This document shows positions 29,819 through 39,693 of a stretch of 64,000 nucleotides of DNA, in pieces; position 1 is the stretch's first letter; every line of letters starts with the position of its first letter. The stretch comes from Nematopogon swammerdamellus. Lineage: Eukaryota > Arthropoda > Insecta > Lepidoptera > Adelidae. Below the pieces are notes generated by a model. It was given only the letters and a program-made list of their open reading frames with translations. It did no database searches and was not told where the DNA came from. The stretch covers positions 24,071,566 through 24,135,565 of the forward strand of contig OX336340.1 in the NCBI GenBank assembly GCA_946902875.1, read 5' to 3'. The position numbers and the translations under genes were made by a program.

Positions 29819-30512
29819 GTGCGTCAAATAAATAAATAGATAAATAAAATAAATAAATGTTCGCGACCTACGACACTACACAAATACACACTCTTCGTAA
29901 TAATAAAAATATTAAATATACATTAATTTCGATCAAGTCGTTGTCTTTTTTTCAAACACGTAGTGGTTTTAGAAAACTTCCGCGCTCTTGAAACTTCAGA
30001 AAAGTAAAAGTAAAGTGGTAAAATCTCTTGTCTCGATGTGTCAAGTAACACAGGAAAAGGGACTCGCAATGTCCTGGGAGTTAAATTGTTGCAATTTAGT
30101 AGGCAGCGCGACGCGCGTATTGCGTGTAACCTTTCACTACTCATCACAATGGCCGGCTCCTCTAGGGGTAACTCAAGGGGTCTCCGTGTTGCTTGTTACA
30201 TATACAAATAACTCCGTGAATTGGAAAGATGTACTGTGTGTGTTTTATATTTTTAATATTTAATATATATATTTTAGGCAAAATTGTTCAATTATCAGTT
30301 AATCCTATAAAGTGAAGTGACATATCTAATACAGTAGATAGGAGTTAACGGGCCGTTAAATATTAACCGAAGGTTCTTAATAGATGCATGTGTCAATGAA
30401 TAAATATATCGTTCGTACCGTTAACCGACACCTCCACTTTTGCTTTATGGAAACTCACAAGTTACCTAAATGTTTTACTTTTTTATTATTTTTTTTATTA
30501 CATACATACCAC
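29819..30512. other. Unassigned, AT-rich
   Basis: AAATAAATAGATAAATAAAA simple runs at the start. Short frames only. No family copies. Confidence 0.45.
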
Positions 30513-30827
30513 ACACGCTGTATCCCGACAATCAGGGTAAGCAGCGTAATCGGTGTTGTGCTGCAAGAACTCTGGAAAATTGCAACACAACATCGACCAC
30601 CACGTTTAGCAAAGTATTCAGACAAGATAACGATCAAGCAGCAAGTAAAGCATGAAGGCCCACCTGCTGCAAGACTCGGTAGAAGGACCGTGCCAAGGTG
30701 AGAGGTGGCAAGCCTGTCGCCCTGTAGCACGGCATCTCGTCCTTGTCCTTTAGTCGCCTTTTACGACATGCACGGGGAGAGACGCAGTGGGGATATTCTT
30801 TATAAGTACCGGCCCCACACAGTACAT
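30513..30827 (-). mobile_element. Family A'' element, near full length
   Basis: Reverse: CACACGCTGTATCCCGACAA, CGGTGTTGTGCTGCAAGAAC, GGCCCACCTGCTGCAAGAC, CCTTTAGTCGCCTTTTACG, CATGCACGGGGAGAGACGCA, GTACCGGCCCCACACAGTAC. The head is the same as A', the tail unrelated to it. Open frames across it are inconsistent between copies. Confidence 0.85.
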
Positions 30828-30849
30828 TTGTTTTATTATATACTTACTC

Positions 30850-31235
30850 CGCCAGAATAACACATATGTATTTTGTGAAAATTTCAACCGGTTACCTATT
30901 ACGGTGCAAAAGATACTGTCACAGATTACTTAATAGTTACTTCGTAACAGATAAATCACTCCATAGAAAATGTTCCTACCTTCGTGGTTTAATAGCCTAC
31001 TGTTTCACGTCGCCAATCGCTGCGTGCGAAAATGTACCATAACGATCGAGTGTGAAGTGGTTATTGCTTTGCAGCTGCGCGCAGTTGCGTGGGCGAGCGT
31101 CTATGTATACTTCGCGCCGCTGACGAATTACCACTGAAATAGACCGCCGGCGGCCCGTCGGGCGGTAGGTAGTTAGCGCGCGCAAGTACATAGAGTGCGT
31201 GAGGCCTGATACTGTTTACAGACGGACGGGTCCGG
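30850..31235 (-). mobile_element. Family C fragment split by an 8-bp-TSD element
   Basis: CCGCCAGAATAACACATATG, TTTCAACCGGTTACCTATTA, CGGTGCAAAAGATACTGT, then the insertion, then GATACTGTTTACAGACGGAC. The C order (AAGAGATACAG...ACAGAC) continues across the break. Confidence 0.75.
30920..31207. mobile_element. Non-autonomous element with GATACTGT duplication
   Basis: 288 bp, CACAGATTACTTAATAG to GAGTGCGTGAGGCCT, flanked by perfect 8-bp GATACTGT (30912-30919 and 31208-31215). Interior nearly identical to 9905-10198, including CAGCTGCGCGCAGTTGCGTG and GACCGCCGGCGG. Confidence 0.9.
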
Positions 31236-31671
31236 AATGCTAATAAATAATACTTTATCCATACATTAAATATGAAATACATTAAATATGCAGACACAAC
31301 TGCCTTACCTACATTAAAATTGCAACATGTAGCCGCTCGCAATTTCCAAAAGAATTTCGACAAATAGCTGAGACTCCGGCGCTCATAAAATAATTTGAGG
31401 ACGATTTTCAAGCATTTCACATACCTACTTACGGAGTCACTCGTCTAAGAAATTCTTATCTGTGTAACGTGTACTTTGATTAGGAGGCGATGAAATATTC
31501 AGGCAGGCTCTTAAGGCATCGTGCAGGCTTCGTGAATAAGTGAAAGGTCTCTCTCATGCGAGCAGCGCACGCACTGGCCATTAATTTAGAATTATTTTTG
31601 GGACATTTTCTTCTTCGTGAAACATTTTCTGTCAAGCCAGGACGGGTACTTTTCGTAATGCGCCCATTTTA
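31236..31671. other. Unassigned
   Basis: AT-rich to 31340, mixed after. No repeat family or gene recognised. Confidence 0.4.
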
Positions 31672-32079
31672 GGCCCGTATACATAGAGCGTACTCACATT
31701 GCTTCTTAAACTCAACTGAGTAAAGTCGTTCTCCATTCTTACTCGGGCGAGCGTACTCAATCGTATTCGTAGACAAATGTTGTCAATGTCTTTCTGCTAC
31801 CTGTGTTAATTTTTTTTTTTTTCAATCATAATATGTATTGAATAATATTGCAAATGATCGCATCATTGGAACTTGGAACGCAAAGTTTACTTAGAGCCGT
31901 AGGATTTTGTTATGTCGTGATATGTTTAGACTTGGGTTCGACTCAGCTGAGCCGAGATTATTGTGAGTAGAAGTTGAGAGTCTAGCTCGAGGATTGTCTA
32001 TGTATATAAATATACGAGTTGAGGCCTAGCTATTTGCCGAGCTGAGACTGAGACTGAGAATTCTTTATGCATACGGGCC
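31672..32079. mobile_element. PIF/Harbinger-like MITE (GGCCCGTATAC ends)
   Basis: 408 bp with inverted ends GGCCCGTATACATAGAGC and TTCTTTATGCATACGGGCC, flanked by TTA on both sides (31669-31671 and 32080-32082). It shares GGCCC termini and TTA flanks with the 136/145-bp MITEs but has unrelated sequence beyond. Internal GAGACTGAGACTGAGA repeats near the right end. Confidence 0.75.
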
Positions 32080-32121
32080 TTAGAGTGCCTTCAAACAGAA
32101 TAAAAATTATTTACGGTGTTT

Positions 32122-32310
32122 TTTTAGGGTTCCGTATCCATACGGAAGCCTATTACTAAGCCTACGCCGCCGTGTGTCCGTCCATCCGCCCCTCCGTCCG
32201 TCCGTAAGTCCGTCCGTCCGTCCGTAAGTCCGTTCCTCCGTCCGTTCATCCTAGGGCTGTATCTTTTGAATCGTAATAGGTAGTCGGTTGAAATTTTCAT
32301 ACGAAGTTTG
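32122..32310 (+). mobile_element. Family C element, left part with expanded (TCCG)n
   Basis: TTTTTTAGGGTTCCGTATCC, TATTACTAAGCCTACGCCG, a roughly 85-bp (TCCG)n region with TAAG interruptions, AGGGCTGTATCTTTTGAATC, ATAGGTAGTCGGTTGAAAT. Truncated afterwards. Confidence 0.8.
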
Positions 32311-33685
32311 AAGACTAGACTGACTGGTTGAAAGATGTTCATTTTTTAATACTACAATTAATTTGATTCCCTGTTTTATAAAAACTTTCAACATACTTTC
32401 AGTTTTTTTAATTATAACTTGTAACTACAATATAGCCTATTGTTTAAGTAATTTTTCAAACATCCAATAGCTCTTTTCAATAAACTATATTAAAATTGAA
32501 GTATAAGGAAATATAACACCTCCATACGCTCCTTTCACACGGTGCTAAAATTAGCATAGCATTGTTGTCCATAAACGAGCAATCTCGCGAGAAAACTGTC
32601 TGCGAGCCAGCCGTCAACAGCGGGGCCGGGCGGGGGACGAGGGGGGGGGGGGGGGGGGCGGCGGCGCTCGGCCAAAGTTCGTCGAGTAATGAATAGAAAA
32701 TACCGCAGCACTCGCTCGCAAATTTCATTATCCGATCCACAGCGAGCCGCTCCGAGTCCGAACGCTGCTTCCGAGTAGGGTACCCATCTATCACATTTTA
32801 CCGGAAAATTATAGGCTTTTAGCTCGTCACACGATCAAGCTCGGGACGATTTTCACAACAAGCGCAATGGCAACAGCGAGGGCAACAGTAAAATCGATAA
32901 ATCTATTGGTGTAAGTTACGCTTTTAATAACTAAATTCAAAAAAATGTCTATAACTTATCTGGACAATTTGTAGATGTGAATTTTTCTAGCGAGTAGGTA
33001 AAAAATTTAAATTCATGTGAACAACCGAGCAATTAATTTATTAATTGACTTGTATACAAACGTTTTCCATATATAATTGTAAAGAATGTAGTAAGGTATT
33101 ATCACGTATTTTGTGATCTTTTTTAAACTGGTGTACAATTTATAGTAAATTTTGATTAGTATTTAAATTAGTTTTAAGCGTCTTTAGTGCCCATATGAAA
33201 CATATGGATACCCTACTAACGAGTAGAGCTTAGTCGTTCATATTTTGGTAAGTTAGCGGACGCTTGTCGGACGGACGCAGAAAGGAACTTCTCGCGGCTT
33301 CTTCTGTCGGATGCAGTCAGTGTGTGCTCGCATTTATCTCGAGCGTCACCACCGTCGCTGGTGGTGGAGTGTACGGCGAGAGTATGAATTCGATTTATTT
33401 CATGTTACGACAATATCGTAATCGTAACATTAGATCACTGACGTTTTAAGAGCATAATGAAGTGACCAATTCCCATATAATGGTGTGTGTCGGTTTTTTC
33501 AGTCAAATTAAGCAATATTCTTCTTTAATTATTCGTATTAAAGGAATCTGCTTAGATCTATTTCCGTACGGTTTTTTTATTATTTATTGTTTTAAATTTG
33601 CCCATTAAAAAAAACGTTTTAAGTATTTAAGTATTTAAAACCCACAAGCACGCTAGAAATATAGGTTACTACTAATTTATATATA
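32311..33685. other. Unassigned long stretch
   Basis: 32641-32660 is an uninterrupted poly-G run beside GGCGGCGGCG. 33240-33400 is mixed GC with GTCGGACGGACGC and a TTATCTCGAGCG segment that could be a non-coding exon but has no supported splice sites. The rest is AT-rich. Confidence 0.4.
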
Positions 33686-34071
33686 AGGTGTTTCGTTAGT
33701 CATTTCAATAACTTCGGGAGGGTTACATACGCACTCAAACAAACACTTTACGCAAAAAAACATATGTTTATAAGAGCATTTTTTCTCCTAACAGAAAAAT
33801 TAAATCAAATAAGTAGCTGTAAAAACCAATCATAGTGACCTTGTGACTCACTTACAACAAACAGCTGTTCTGCTTTTGAACATAGTACGGTCATTGACCC
33901 CGTACAATGCATGTTACCTACTGTTACACACAGGTTAATGTTTAGGTAGCAAACATGTTTTGTTAAATTTCTCGAAAAGTAATGCTAAAAACATTTTTTT
34001 TTTGCGTAACGTGTTTATTTGAGTGTGTATGTAACCCTCCCGAAATTTTTGACATGACTAACGAAACACCT
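33686..34071. mobile_element. MITE, probable Tc1/mariner type, ~75-bp inverted ends
   Basis: Left AGGTGTTTCGTTAGTCATTT, CGGGAGGGTTACATACGCAC, ACAAACACTTTACGC. Right GCGTAACGTGTTTATTTGAG, TGTAACCCTCCCG, GACTAACGAAACACCT. TATA-type flanks fit a TA duplication. About 386 bp. Centre AT-rich and non-coding. Confidence 0.8.
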
Positions 34072-34474
34072 CATATACAGGTAGTGATCGAAATCACTCA
34101 GCAATTCGTTGCTTGAACAAACTCTCAAACCAAAAGGTAAGCCAAAATCGAATGGCGCTCGACACTCATCGACTTGGGGTGAGCCGTAGGTAGTAAGGTA
34201 AGTGCGACTCCCCTCAATCTGCGCCTCCAGCAAAGCCTACAGTTCGTAAATATTCATAAAACAAGTAGGATTACGTATCGAGTTTCTCGTAACATTAACC
34301 TAACAAAGTACGCGCTTAAGCGGCGAAGGGCGACGACGGTAGGTCGATTTATGTGACTCATATTATATTAAATTATCCTCGTCACTACCGTTCTAAAATA
34401 TTCCATAGGTAATTTAATTCAGTGTAATAAAACTACAACAACTGTACAAAACAATTTAACCAAAATTAATTAAA
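34072..34474. other. Unassigned
   Basis: No family copy, no exon. GCTTAAGCGGCGAAGGGCGACG near 34315 is the only GC-rich patch. Confidence 0.4.
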
Positions 34475-34648
34475 AAAAAAACCGGCCAAGTACGAGTCGA
34501 CCTCGCGCACCGAGGGTTCCGTATCGCCACGGGCTACCTATTACGGTTCAAGAGGTACAGCCCTGGGACAGACGGGCAGACAGTCAGACAGACAGATGGC
34601 GTAGGCTTAGTAATAGGGCCCCGTACGACGGATACGGAACCCTAATTA
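34475..34648 (-). mobile_element. Family C element, internally deleted
   Basis: Both ends are present (CCGGCCAAGTACGAGTCGAC; GACGGATACGGAACCCTAAT), but the block from the ATGGCGTGAGTGGC region to the AATTTCAACG region is missing. GTTCCGTATCGCC joins CACGGGCTACC directly. 174 bp. Confidence 0.85.
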
Positions 34649-34694
34649 ACCTAATAAATAACTGCTAATACTAGTCTGTGCCGTTGCGTTGACT

Positions 34695-35010
34695 GAGAGG
34701 GAAGATAGATAGATAGATAGAAATACTTTATTGCTCCAAATCATTTTACAGTAACAAACAATTATTTAATTTACATGAGAGGCAAAGGCGGACTTATCCC
34801 TTGCAGGGATTTCTCCCAGTCAACATTTGGATGTTTGAGAGTCGTACGTTGTGAGATATAAGTAGGTAGGTAGTAGCAAAAAACATGAGTGTGGGAATGT
34901 AAAATATAATAAGGAATATAACTATGATAAACTATAATATACTACATATAAGTACGTACTAATTAATTAAAAGTGTACACAAATACATATATGAATTACA
35001 TTTATATAAT
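34695..35010 (-). mobile_element. Retroelement 3' end with (TATC)n tail
   Basis: On the + strand GATAGATAGATAGATAG, AAATACTTTATTGCTCC, AAATCATTTTACAGTAAC, GTAGGTAGGTAGTAGC. Same family as 28278-28600. The tetranucleotide tail abuts the AATAAAG end. Confidence 0.55.
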
Positions 35011-35013
35011 ATA

Positions 35014-35205
35014 AAGGGTGTACCCGGACTGGTGTAGTTCCGCGGCGCTCGATTAGAGCATTACAACATTACACTACATTAAAACTTTAAAAATTATATC
35101 TCCGCAACGGGCGTACCTAGAACCCTACTTCTTTTACTAATTATGTTTGTTACAAAGCGTAGAATAGCCTCCTTAAAGGAATTACACCTGTCCGGGGACA
35201 CCCTG
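35014..35205. mobile_element. Tc1/mariner-like MITE
   Basis: 192 bp, inverted ends AGGGTGTACCCGGACTGGTG and CACCTGTCCGGGGACACCCT, flanked by TA at 35012-35013 and 35206-35207. The GGGTGTxCC terminal motif also starts the mariner-derived foldback at 10887, consistent with the same transposon group. Confidence 0.8.
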
Positions 35206-35464
35206 TATAATATATTAATACATACAAACTTGTCCAAGAAGCATGGTGTGGTAAATATTTTATTAACTTACCACCTACTGCATCGATTAAAGATTTCATG
35301 AAATTTTTTTCTCATCCCACATTTAATCATTATTGTATTTAGCAAGTCTAATGTCGATATTTCGTACAAATCCCCAGTAAGTCGCGTAACGTGGGATGAG
35401 TGAGAGTGCCTCATGAACAAAATGAATTACTAAAGTTTTTCTTTGAAAATAAAATATCACAATT

Positions 35465-35600
35465 AATATACATACATACATAGCGTCACGCCTGTTTCCC
35501 AGTGGGGTAGGCAGAGATAACGGATCTCCACGTGCCACGATCCTGCCTGACACACCTCTGCCGCCTCTTCCACTCTCATAATGTTTAATTACGGTTACGG
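35465..35600 (-). pseudogene. Family H (RTE-like) LINE 3' end
   Basis: On the + strand ATACATACATACATAGCGTC, ACGCCTGTTTCCCAGTGGG, CACGTGCCACGATCCTGC, CTGCCGCCTCTTCCACTCTC. Reverse copy of the block at 49640-49790; that copy codes the closing residues of a LINE polyprotein. The (GTAT)n tail is adjacent. Confidence 0.7.
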
Positions 35601-35948
35601 GCACTCACTACACAGTTTACTCTTTTTGAACACATTAATATATATACCACAATATTATAACGTATTGTAGGTATATAAATTATTCTTAAATACACAATTA
35701 TTATAGACATCCCTTCAAAATATATTAACTGTAGGAATACTGAAGGTTTTGTATTGTCAGAGTGAAATAATGGGCCGTAAAATCCGAAAGAGGTAATTCT
35801 GCGCTTCAAATGGTATACTGCTATTGTTATTCTAAACAAATCGAATTCTCCACGCTTTTTGCAGAATTTTTATTTATGCGATATTTAAAGCAGTATTCCA
35901 ATTATTTACGTCCCGAAAGAGTGCCCATTTTATCGTGTAGATAGACAG
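35601..35948. other. AT-rich, no feature
   Basis: Nothing recognised. Confidence 0.5.
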
Positions 35949-36658
35949 TCAGGGTTGCCAGCTGTCCGGTTTTGGGCCGGACAGTCCGGCTTTTGATGCG
36001 TGTGTTCGGTCTCCAAAATAATGAAAAAACCGGACATCAAAACGTCCTTTTTTTTTTATTGAAACTGACACGGTTGGCTACATCACCTACAACATCCGTG
36101 ATGTCAGCCCATAACACCGGGTGAACTTGGTGCCACGTCAGTGCTTCCCTTCGGTCGTGCCGGCTACACTGAACTGGACGGAAAACACAAACTATTTACA
36201 TAGCCGTTTCGACCGACCTTTCATTCAGTGCGGTGGTACCAACCCGGGCGGGTTAAACCCTACCACCTAGTAATATAAGAAGGGAGTCATATCCCTTAGT
36301 CGCCTTTTACGACATACACAGGGAGAGATGCAGTGGGGCTATTCTTTTAAAGTACCGGCCCCACACGGTACAAAACGGTCCTGTTTTTTCTTCATATAAC
36401 GCAATTTTTTTCACAACTTTTTAATACTAATCTTACCGTATTATTTGATTTTGCAATCAGTTCGATCAATTCAACCCTTTTATTTATCTCCCGTTCATTT
36501 TCAAAAGTAAAAGTCATGAAACATTTTGTACTTTGTTTGTAAAAAAATCAAAGAAGTCCCCCTTTTATTTTTTATTAAACATTTGTGAAAAATGAAAGGC
36601 CATTTGATGAAAAATGTCCGGTTTTTTTTTTCTTCTACCGAACTATCTGGCAACCCTT
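35949..36658. mobile_element. hAT-like non-autonomous element
   Basis: Ends CAGGGTTGCCAG and CTGGCAACCCT, flanked by ATAGACAG (35941-35948) and ATAGACAC (36659-36666), an 8-bp duplication with one difference. It contains CTGTCCGGTTTTGGGCCGGAC near the left end and ATGTCCGGTTTTT near the right. About 390 bp once the nested SINE is removed. CAGGG termini with 8-bp duplications match hAT. Confidence 0.8.
36048..36371 (-). mobile_element. Family A' SINE, full length, nested in the hAT-like element
   Basis: Poly-T, TTGAAACTGACACGGTTGGC, the A body (ACCAACCCGGGCGGGTTAAA, CCACCTAGTAATATAAGAAG), then the A' head (CTTAGTCGCCTTTTACGAC, GAGATGCAGTGGGGCTATTC, TACCGGCCCCACACGGTAC). Flanked by AAAACGTCC and AAAACGGTCC, a target duplication of about 9-10 bp. 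No 5S or tRNA segment. Confidence 0.92.
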
Positions 36659-36859
36659 ATAGACACACGACAGAGTCGTAAGTACCTACAGAATGTATAC
36701 AGACGCGCCTAAACCTTTATTTCTCATTTATTAATTACCAGTTTATTCCCGAGCCTATTCGGAGAGGAAAATGTTAATTAACTTGATTTATAAACTCAAT
36801 ACTTATTGAGATTTTGTTTTGATTTTTAATGTTGAATGAAAAATTTAATAGTTACCCCA

Positions 36860-37243
36860 TTTTTAGGGTTCCGTATCCGTCGTACGGTACCCTATTACTA
36901 ATCCTACGCCGCCGTTTGGCTATCTGTCTGTCTGTCCGCCTGTCTGTCCGTTTGTCTGTCCAAGGGCTGTATCTCTTGAACCGTAATAGGTAGCCCGTTG
37001 AAATTTACACAGAATGTGTTATTTATTACTTATTATTGCCGATATAACAACAAATAATAAAAATAAAAAAAAAGTAAAAATTTCAAATTCCCCATACAAG
37101 AAACTAAAAAGTGTATGCGCGCCATCTACCGAAAACAGTATGAAGCATTTTAACTAATCCATAGATGGCGTGAGTGGCGCTGACCTTGACATGGCGGTAC
37201 GGAACCCTCGGTGCGCGAGTTCGACTCGCACTTGGCCGATTTT
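36860..37243 (+). mobile_element. Family C element, full length
   Basis: Reference copy: TTTTTAGGGTTCCGTATCCG, TATTACTAATCCTACGCCGC, (GTCT)n, GGGCTGTATCTCTTGAACCG, TAGCCCGTTGAAATTTAC, GCGCGCCATCTACCG, GGCGTGAGTGGCGCTGACC, ACGGAACCCTCGGTGCG, hairpin GCGAGTTCGACTCGC, ACTTGGCCGATTTTT. About 384 bp; no frame. Confidence 0.9.
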
Positions 37244-37459
37244 TCGACATTTTGTGTTTAGAAAATGTTTTACTTTCAAGTTTAGTTACGTGTAATGGTA
37301 TTTAGTATTAGTATTTATTTGTTCAGTAACAATAACATATAACTTATTACAATTCAAATTGAATTCCCTGTTATTACCAAGTCTTGTACCTACTACCTAG
37401 TCGGTTTACATAATTTGTTTTATGTTGATAATATGTAAGTAATCCTTTAAAAATCTCTT

Positions 37460-37978
37460 TTTTTATGGAAACTGACACGGTTGGCTACATCACCTACAAC
37501 ATCCGTGATGTCAGCCCATAACACCGGGTGAACTAGGTGCCATGTCAGTGCTTCCCTTCGATCTTGCCGGCTACACTGAACAGCAGGTCTATTCTTGTAA
37601 ATTCTGACAGCGGAATCAGCGCTGATGTGGCGCTGAGAGCCACTTTAGTAAGTGGCTCTCAGCGCCGCAACAGCGCTGATTCCGCTGTCAGAATTTACAA
37701 GAATAGACCTGCTGGACGGAAAACACAAACTATTTACATAGCCGTTTCGACCGATGCGACGTTTCATTCAGTGCGGTGGTACCAACCCGAGCGGGTTGAA
37801 CCCTACCACCGAGTAAGGTAGGAAGGGAAGAGACCTACAGTTTTACGTAGAATCCGAACCACGGTCAGCCTCCAACGGTCGAGCGGTCACCCATCCAAGT
37901 ACTGACCGAGCCCAGCGTTGCTTAACAATCAATAGCCAACAGTCGACTGTCTTCACCACTGAGCTATCGAGGCTGACA
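37460..37978 (-). mobile_element. Family A SINE, full length, split by a palindrome
   Basis: Left part is the tail and body from GGAAACTGACACGGTTGGC to CCGGCTACACTGAA. It resumes at GGACGGAAAACACAAAC and continues through CGGTCACCCATCCAAGTACT and GCTTAACAATCAATAGCC to CTGAGCTATCGAGGCTGAC. Without the 134-bp insert the order matches 44064-44447. A 4-bp GATGCGAC-type duplication is also seen (CCGATGCGACGTTTC). Confidence 0.9.
37581..37714. mobile_element. 134-bp near-perfect palindromic insertion
   Basis: Starts CAGCAGGTCTATTCTTG and ends with its exact complement CAAGAATAGACCTGCTG. Arms of about 65 nt pair around a 4-nt loop (TAGT) with two mismatches (37625/37670 and 37628/37667). It interrupts a SINE between GAAC and TGGACGG of the consensus, with no target duplication visible. 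Possible DNA-transposon foldback; superfamily unknown. Confidence 0.92.
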
Positions 37979-38498
37979 ACACAATTTTTTTTTAATGTAC
38001 AAATCTGATCTTCTCTTGTCGGGTACCTAGGTAACATTAGACGCGGAGCGAAGCTCGGTCGCCCGGGTACTTATATAAGTCAATGTACGCACACCTATGT
38101 TTGGAACGGGCCTCTAAAATCTTAGTCGAAACTACTACAACACAACAGTATCAGCAAACTCAATTCACATAAAACATAGTAACGCGCGAAAGCTGCCACA
38201 CTCAATTTAGTAACGAGTAGTAATCGCAGCAATTCGTATACTTTACGCGTTACGACCTAACTATTTTACACAAATAACTATCAAAGTTTTAGTGCGGTCC
38301 ACTGGGAGCGACTCGCTCGACAAACTCGAGCGCGTCAGTACCCCGAGTCTCCCGCTTGGCGGCGCTGCTGGCGGCTCGGTCCGCCACCTGAAAGACCTGC
38401 TCGATCCTGCAACCTACTCTCCTTTCGGCAAACTTCGGCTCGAAGGAGGAAGTGTGGTATGAGTGATGTTGTGTGGTATGTATTAGTGATGTTTTTCG
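37979..38498. other. Unassigned; left arm of a diverged inverted repeat
   Basis: 38290-38450 (TTGGCGGCGCTGCTGGCGG, CTGCTCGATCCTGCAACC, CTCTCCTTTCGGCAAAC) is an imperfect reverse complement of 38815-38940 (CGAAAGGAGCGTAGGAGG, GCGCAGGATCAGCC, GCAGCGCCATC). A 142-residue reverse frame crosses it but is not conserved in the other arm. Confidence 0.45.
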
Positions 38499-38650
38499 TG
38501 GTTTAAAAAAAAAAATAACCAAGGTTAATATGGAGAAGATGCGTCGCGCGACGCATCTAATGTTGAGGCGGCGCATGTCGTTTTTGTTACGTTTGTATTT
38601 CCGAAAATAAAGCTTTCTTAGGTGGTTTAAAAAAAAATAACCATAACCTA
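38499..38650. repeat. Direct repeats flanking a 22-bp perfect palindrome
   Basis: GGTTTAAAAAAAA...ATAACCA occurs at about 38503 and 38625, bracketing AGATGCGTCGC and its complement (38537-38558, perfect). An AATAAAGC motif lies before the second repeat. Might be a small insertion with a duplicated target. Confidence 0.55.
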
Positions 38651-38689
38651 ATTTTAACACCCTAACATTGCTTAAAAAAACAAAACAAA

Positions 38690-38775
38690 GTTTGATAAAA
38701 GGGACACGAACTCCCATGGTCGAGATCGAAAAAATAAAAATCCTACACTCTTATACCACTGAGCCAACAAATTAC
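38690..38775 (-). other. tRNA-like sequence / SINE head
   Basis: On the reverse strand TTGGCTCAGTGGTATAAGAG (D-arm, A-box-like), then a spacer, then GGGAGTTCGTGTCCC (T-arm, B-box-like) followed by TTTT. The anticodon arm does not form. Probably a SINE head or decayed tRNA. Confidence 0.45.
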
Positions 38776-39127
38776 ATAAACGACCAAACGAATGTCGGAT
38801 TCAGTTGGTTCGCTTTCGAGCCGAGTCAACCCGAGTGTTTCCGAAAGGAGCGTAGGAGGAGGCGCAGGATCAGCCAGAGCTGTCAGGTGTCAAACCCGCG
38901 GCGGCTTCGCAAATTCAATGCAGCGCCATCTAACAAAAAGCGTAATGAACAACGCGCAGTTGGATGGAAAGCGACTAACTTTACTCTTGTTTGCGGCTTG
39001 GATTTGTCTAGACTTGGAGGAAGTAGGGCTAAACTTTTCACTTGGAGATATTTATTCAGAAGTGGAACGTTTTCGGAACCGCTATCGATAATCCATTCGT
39101 TAATTCATATGTTTATTCAGAGTTTTA
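38776..39127. other. Unassigned; right arm of the inverted repeat
   Basis: See the left arm at 38290-38450. A 188-residue frame (38668-39234) spans the tRNA-like element, this arm and the next family C element, so it is not a gene. Confidence 0.4.
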
Positions 39128-39450
39128 ATAAGGGTTCTATAACCGTACGGACCCTGTTACTAAGCCTACCCTACTCCGTCTGTCCTAACCTCAAAGGGCT
39201 GTATCTTTTGAACCGTAATAGTTACGTTAAATAAGTAAACTTAAAGTAATAGTAATTGTAAGTAGTTAAACTTAAGTTACGAAGTAACTATTAAGTAATC
39301 TGTGCCGTAATAGGCAGTTGAATTGAAATTTTGTATTCAGTTGAGTTGACATTTTCACTACATATGTGTTATTATGGCCGATATCTTAATTTTTTTATAA
39401 AAAATCAGTCAAGTGCGAGTCGAACTCGCGTGGAGAGGGTTCCGTATCAT
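39128..39450 (+). mobile_element. Family C fragments, + body and - hairpin end
   Basis: AGGGTTCTATAACCGTACGG, AAAGGGCTGTATCTTTTGAA, CCGTAATA, a small insertion, then CCGTAATAGGCAGTTG and GTGTTATTATGGCCGATATC. At about 39400 the hairpin end appears reversed (CAGTCAAGTGCGAGTCGAAC). A rearranged or double insertion. Confidence 0.7.
39221..39304 (-). mobile_element. 84-bp relative of the 8-bp-TSD element
   Basis: Flanked by perfect CCGTAATA (39213-39220 and 39305-39312). The reverse strand begins CACAGATTACTTAATAGTTA, 29 bp identical to the start of the 294-bp element, then diverges. The host order of family C is restored if it is removed with one duplicate. Confidence 0.85.
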
Positions 39451-39540
39451 TCCGTTTTCCGTGAGAACATAAATACTTAGGATTTTCGTTTAAGTTTTCC
39501 TGTAAATTATATTACCTATATTTTTTTTTCTAAATTCACA

Positions 39541-39645
39541 GGGGCAGATTCACGCCCCTCTTGAAGGACCCAAACTGGGGCAAAAGCGTTGCAGAGTTTA
39601 CCGGTTCTGTAGAGGAAAGATCTGCATTCAGGAGTATGCCGGAGA
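39541..39645 (-). pseudogene. Family F LINE, rearranged fragment
   Basis: CACGCCCCTCTTGAAGGACC joined to GTTGCAGAGTTTACCGGTTC and TGTAGAGGAAAGATCTGC. Same blocks as 63750-63860 (reverse), with an internal loss and a rearranged end. Confidence 0.65.
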
Positions 39646-39693
39646 GAAGACACTGCGTAATCGTAAATTTTACTCTAAAATATCATATGTTGT

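Noticed and set aside
38668..39234. 188-residue forward frame
   Set aside because: It spans a tRNA-like unit, a repeat arm and part of a family C element, so its content is a mosaic of repeats.
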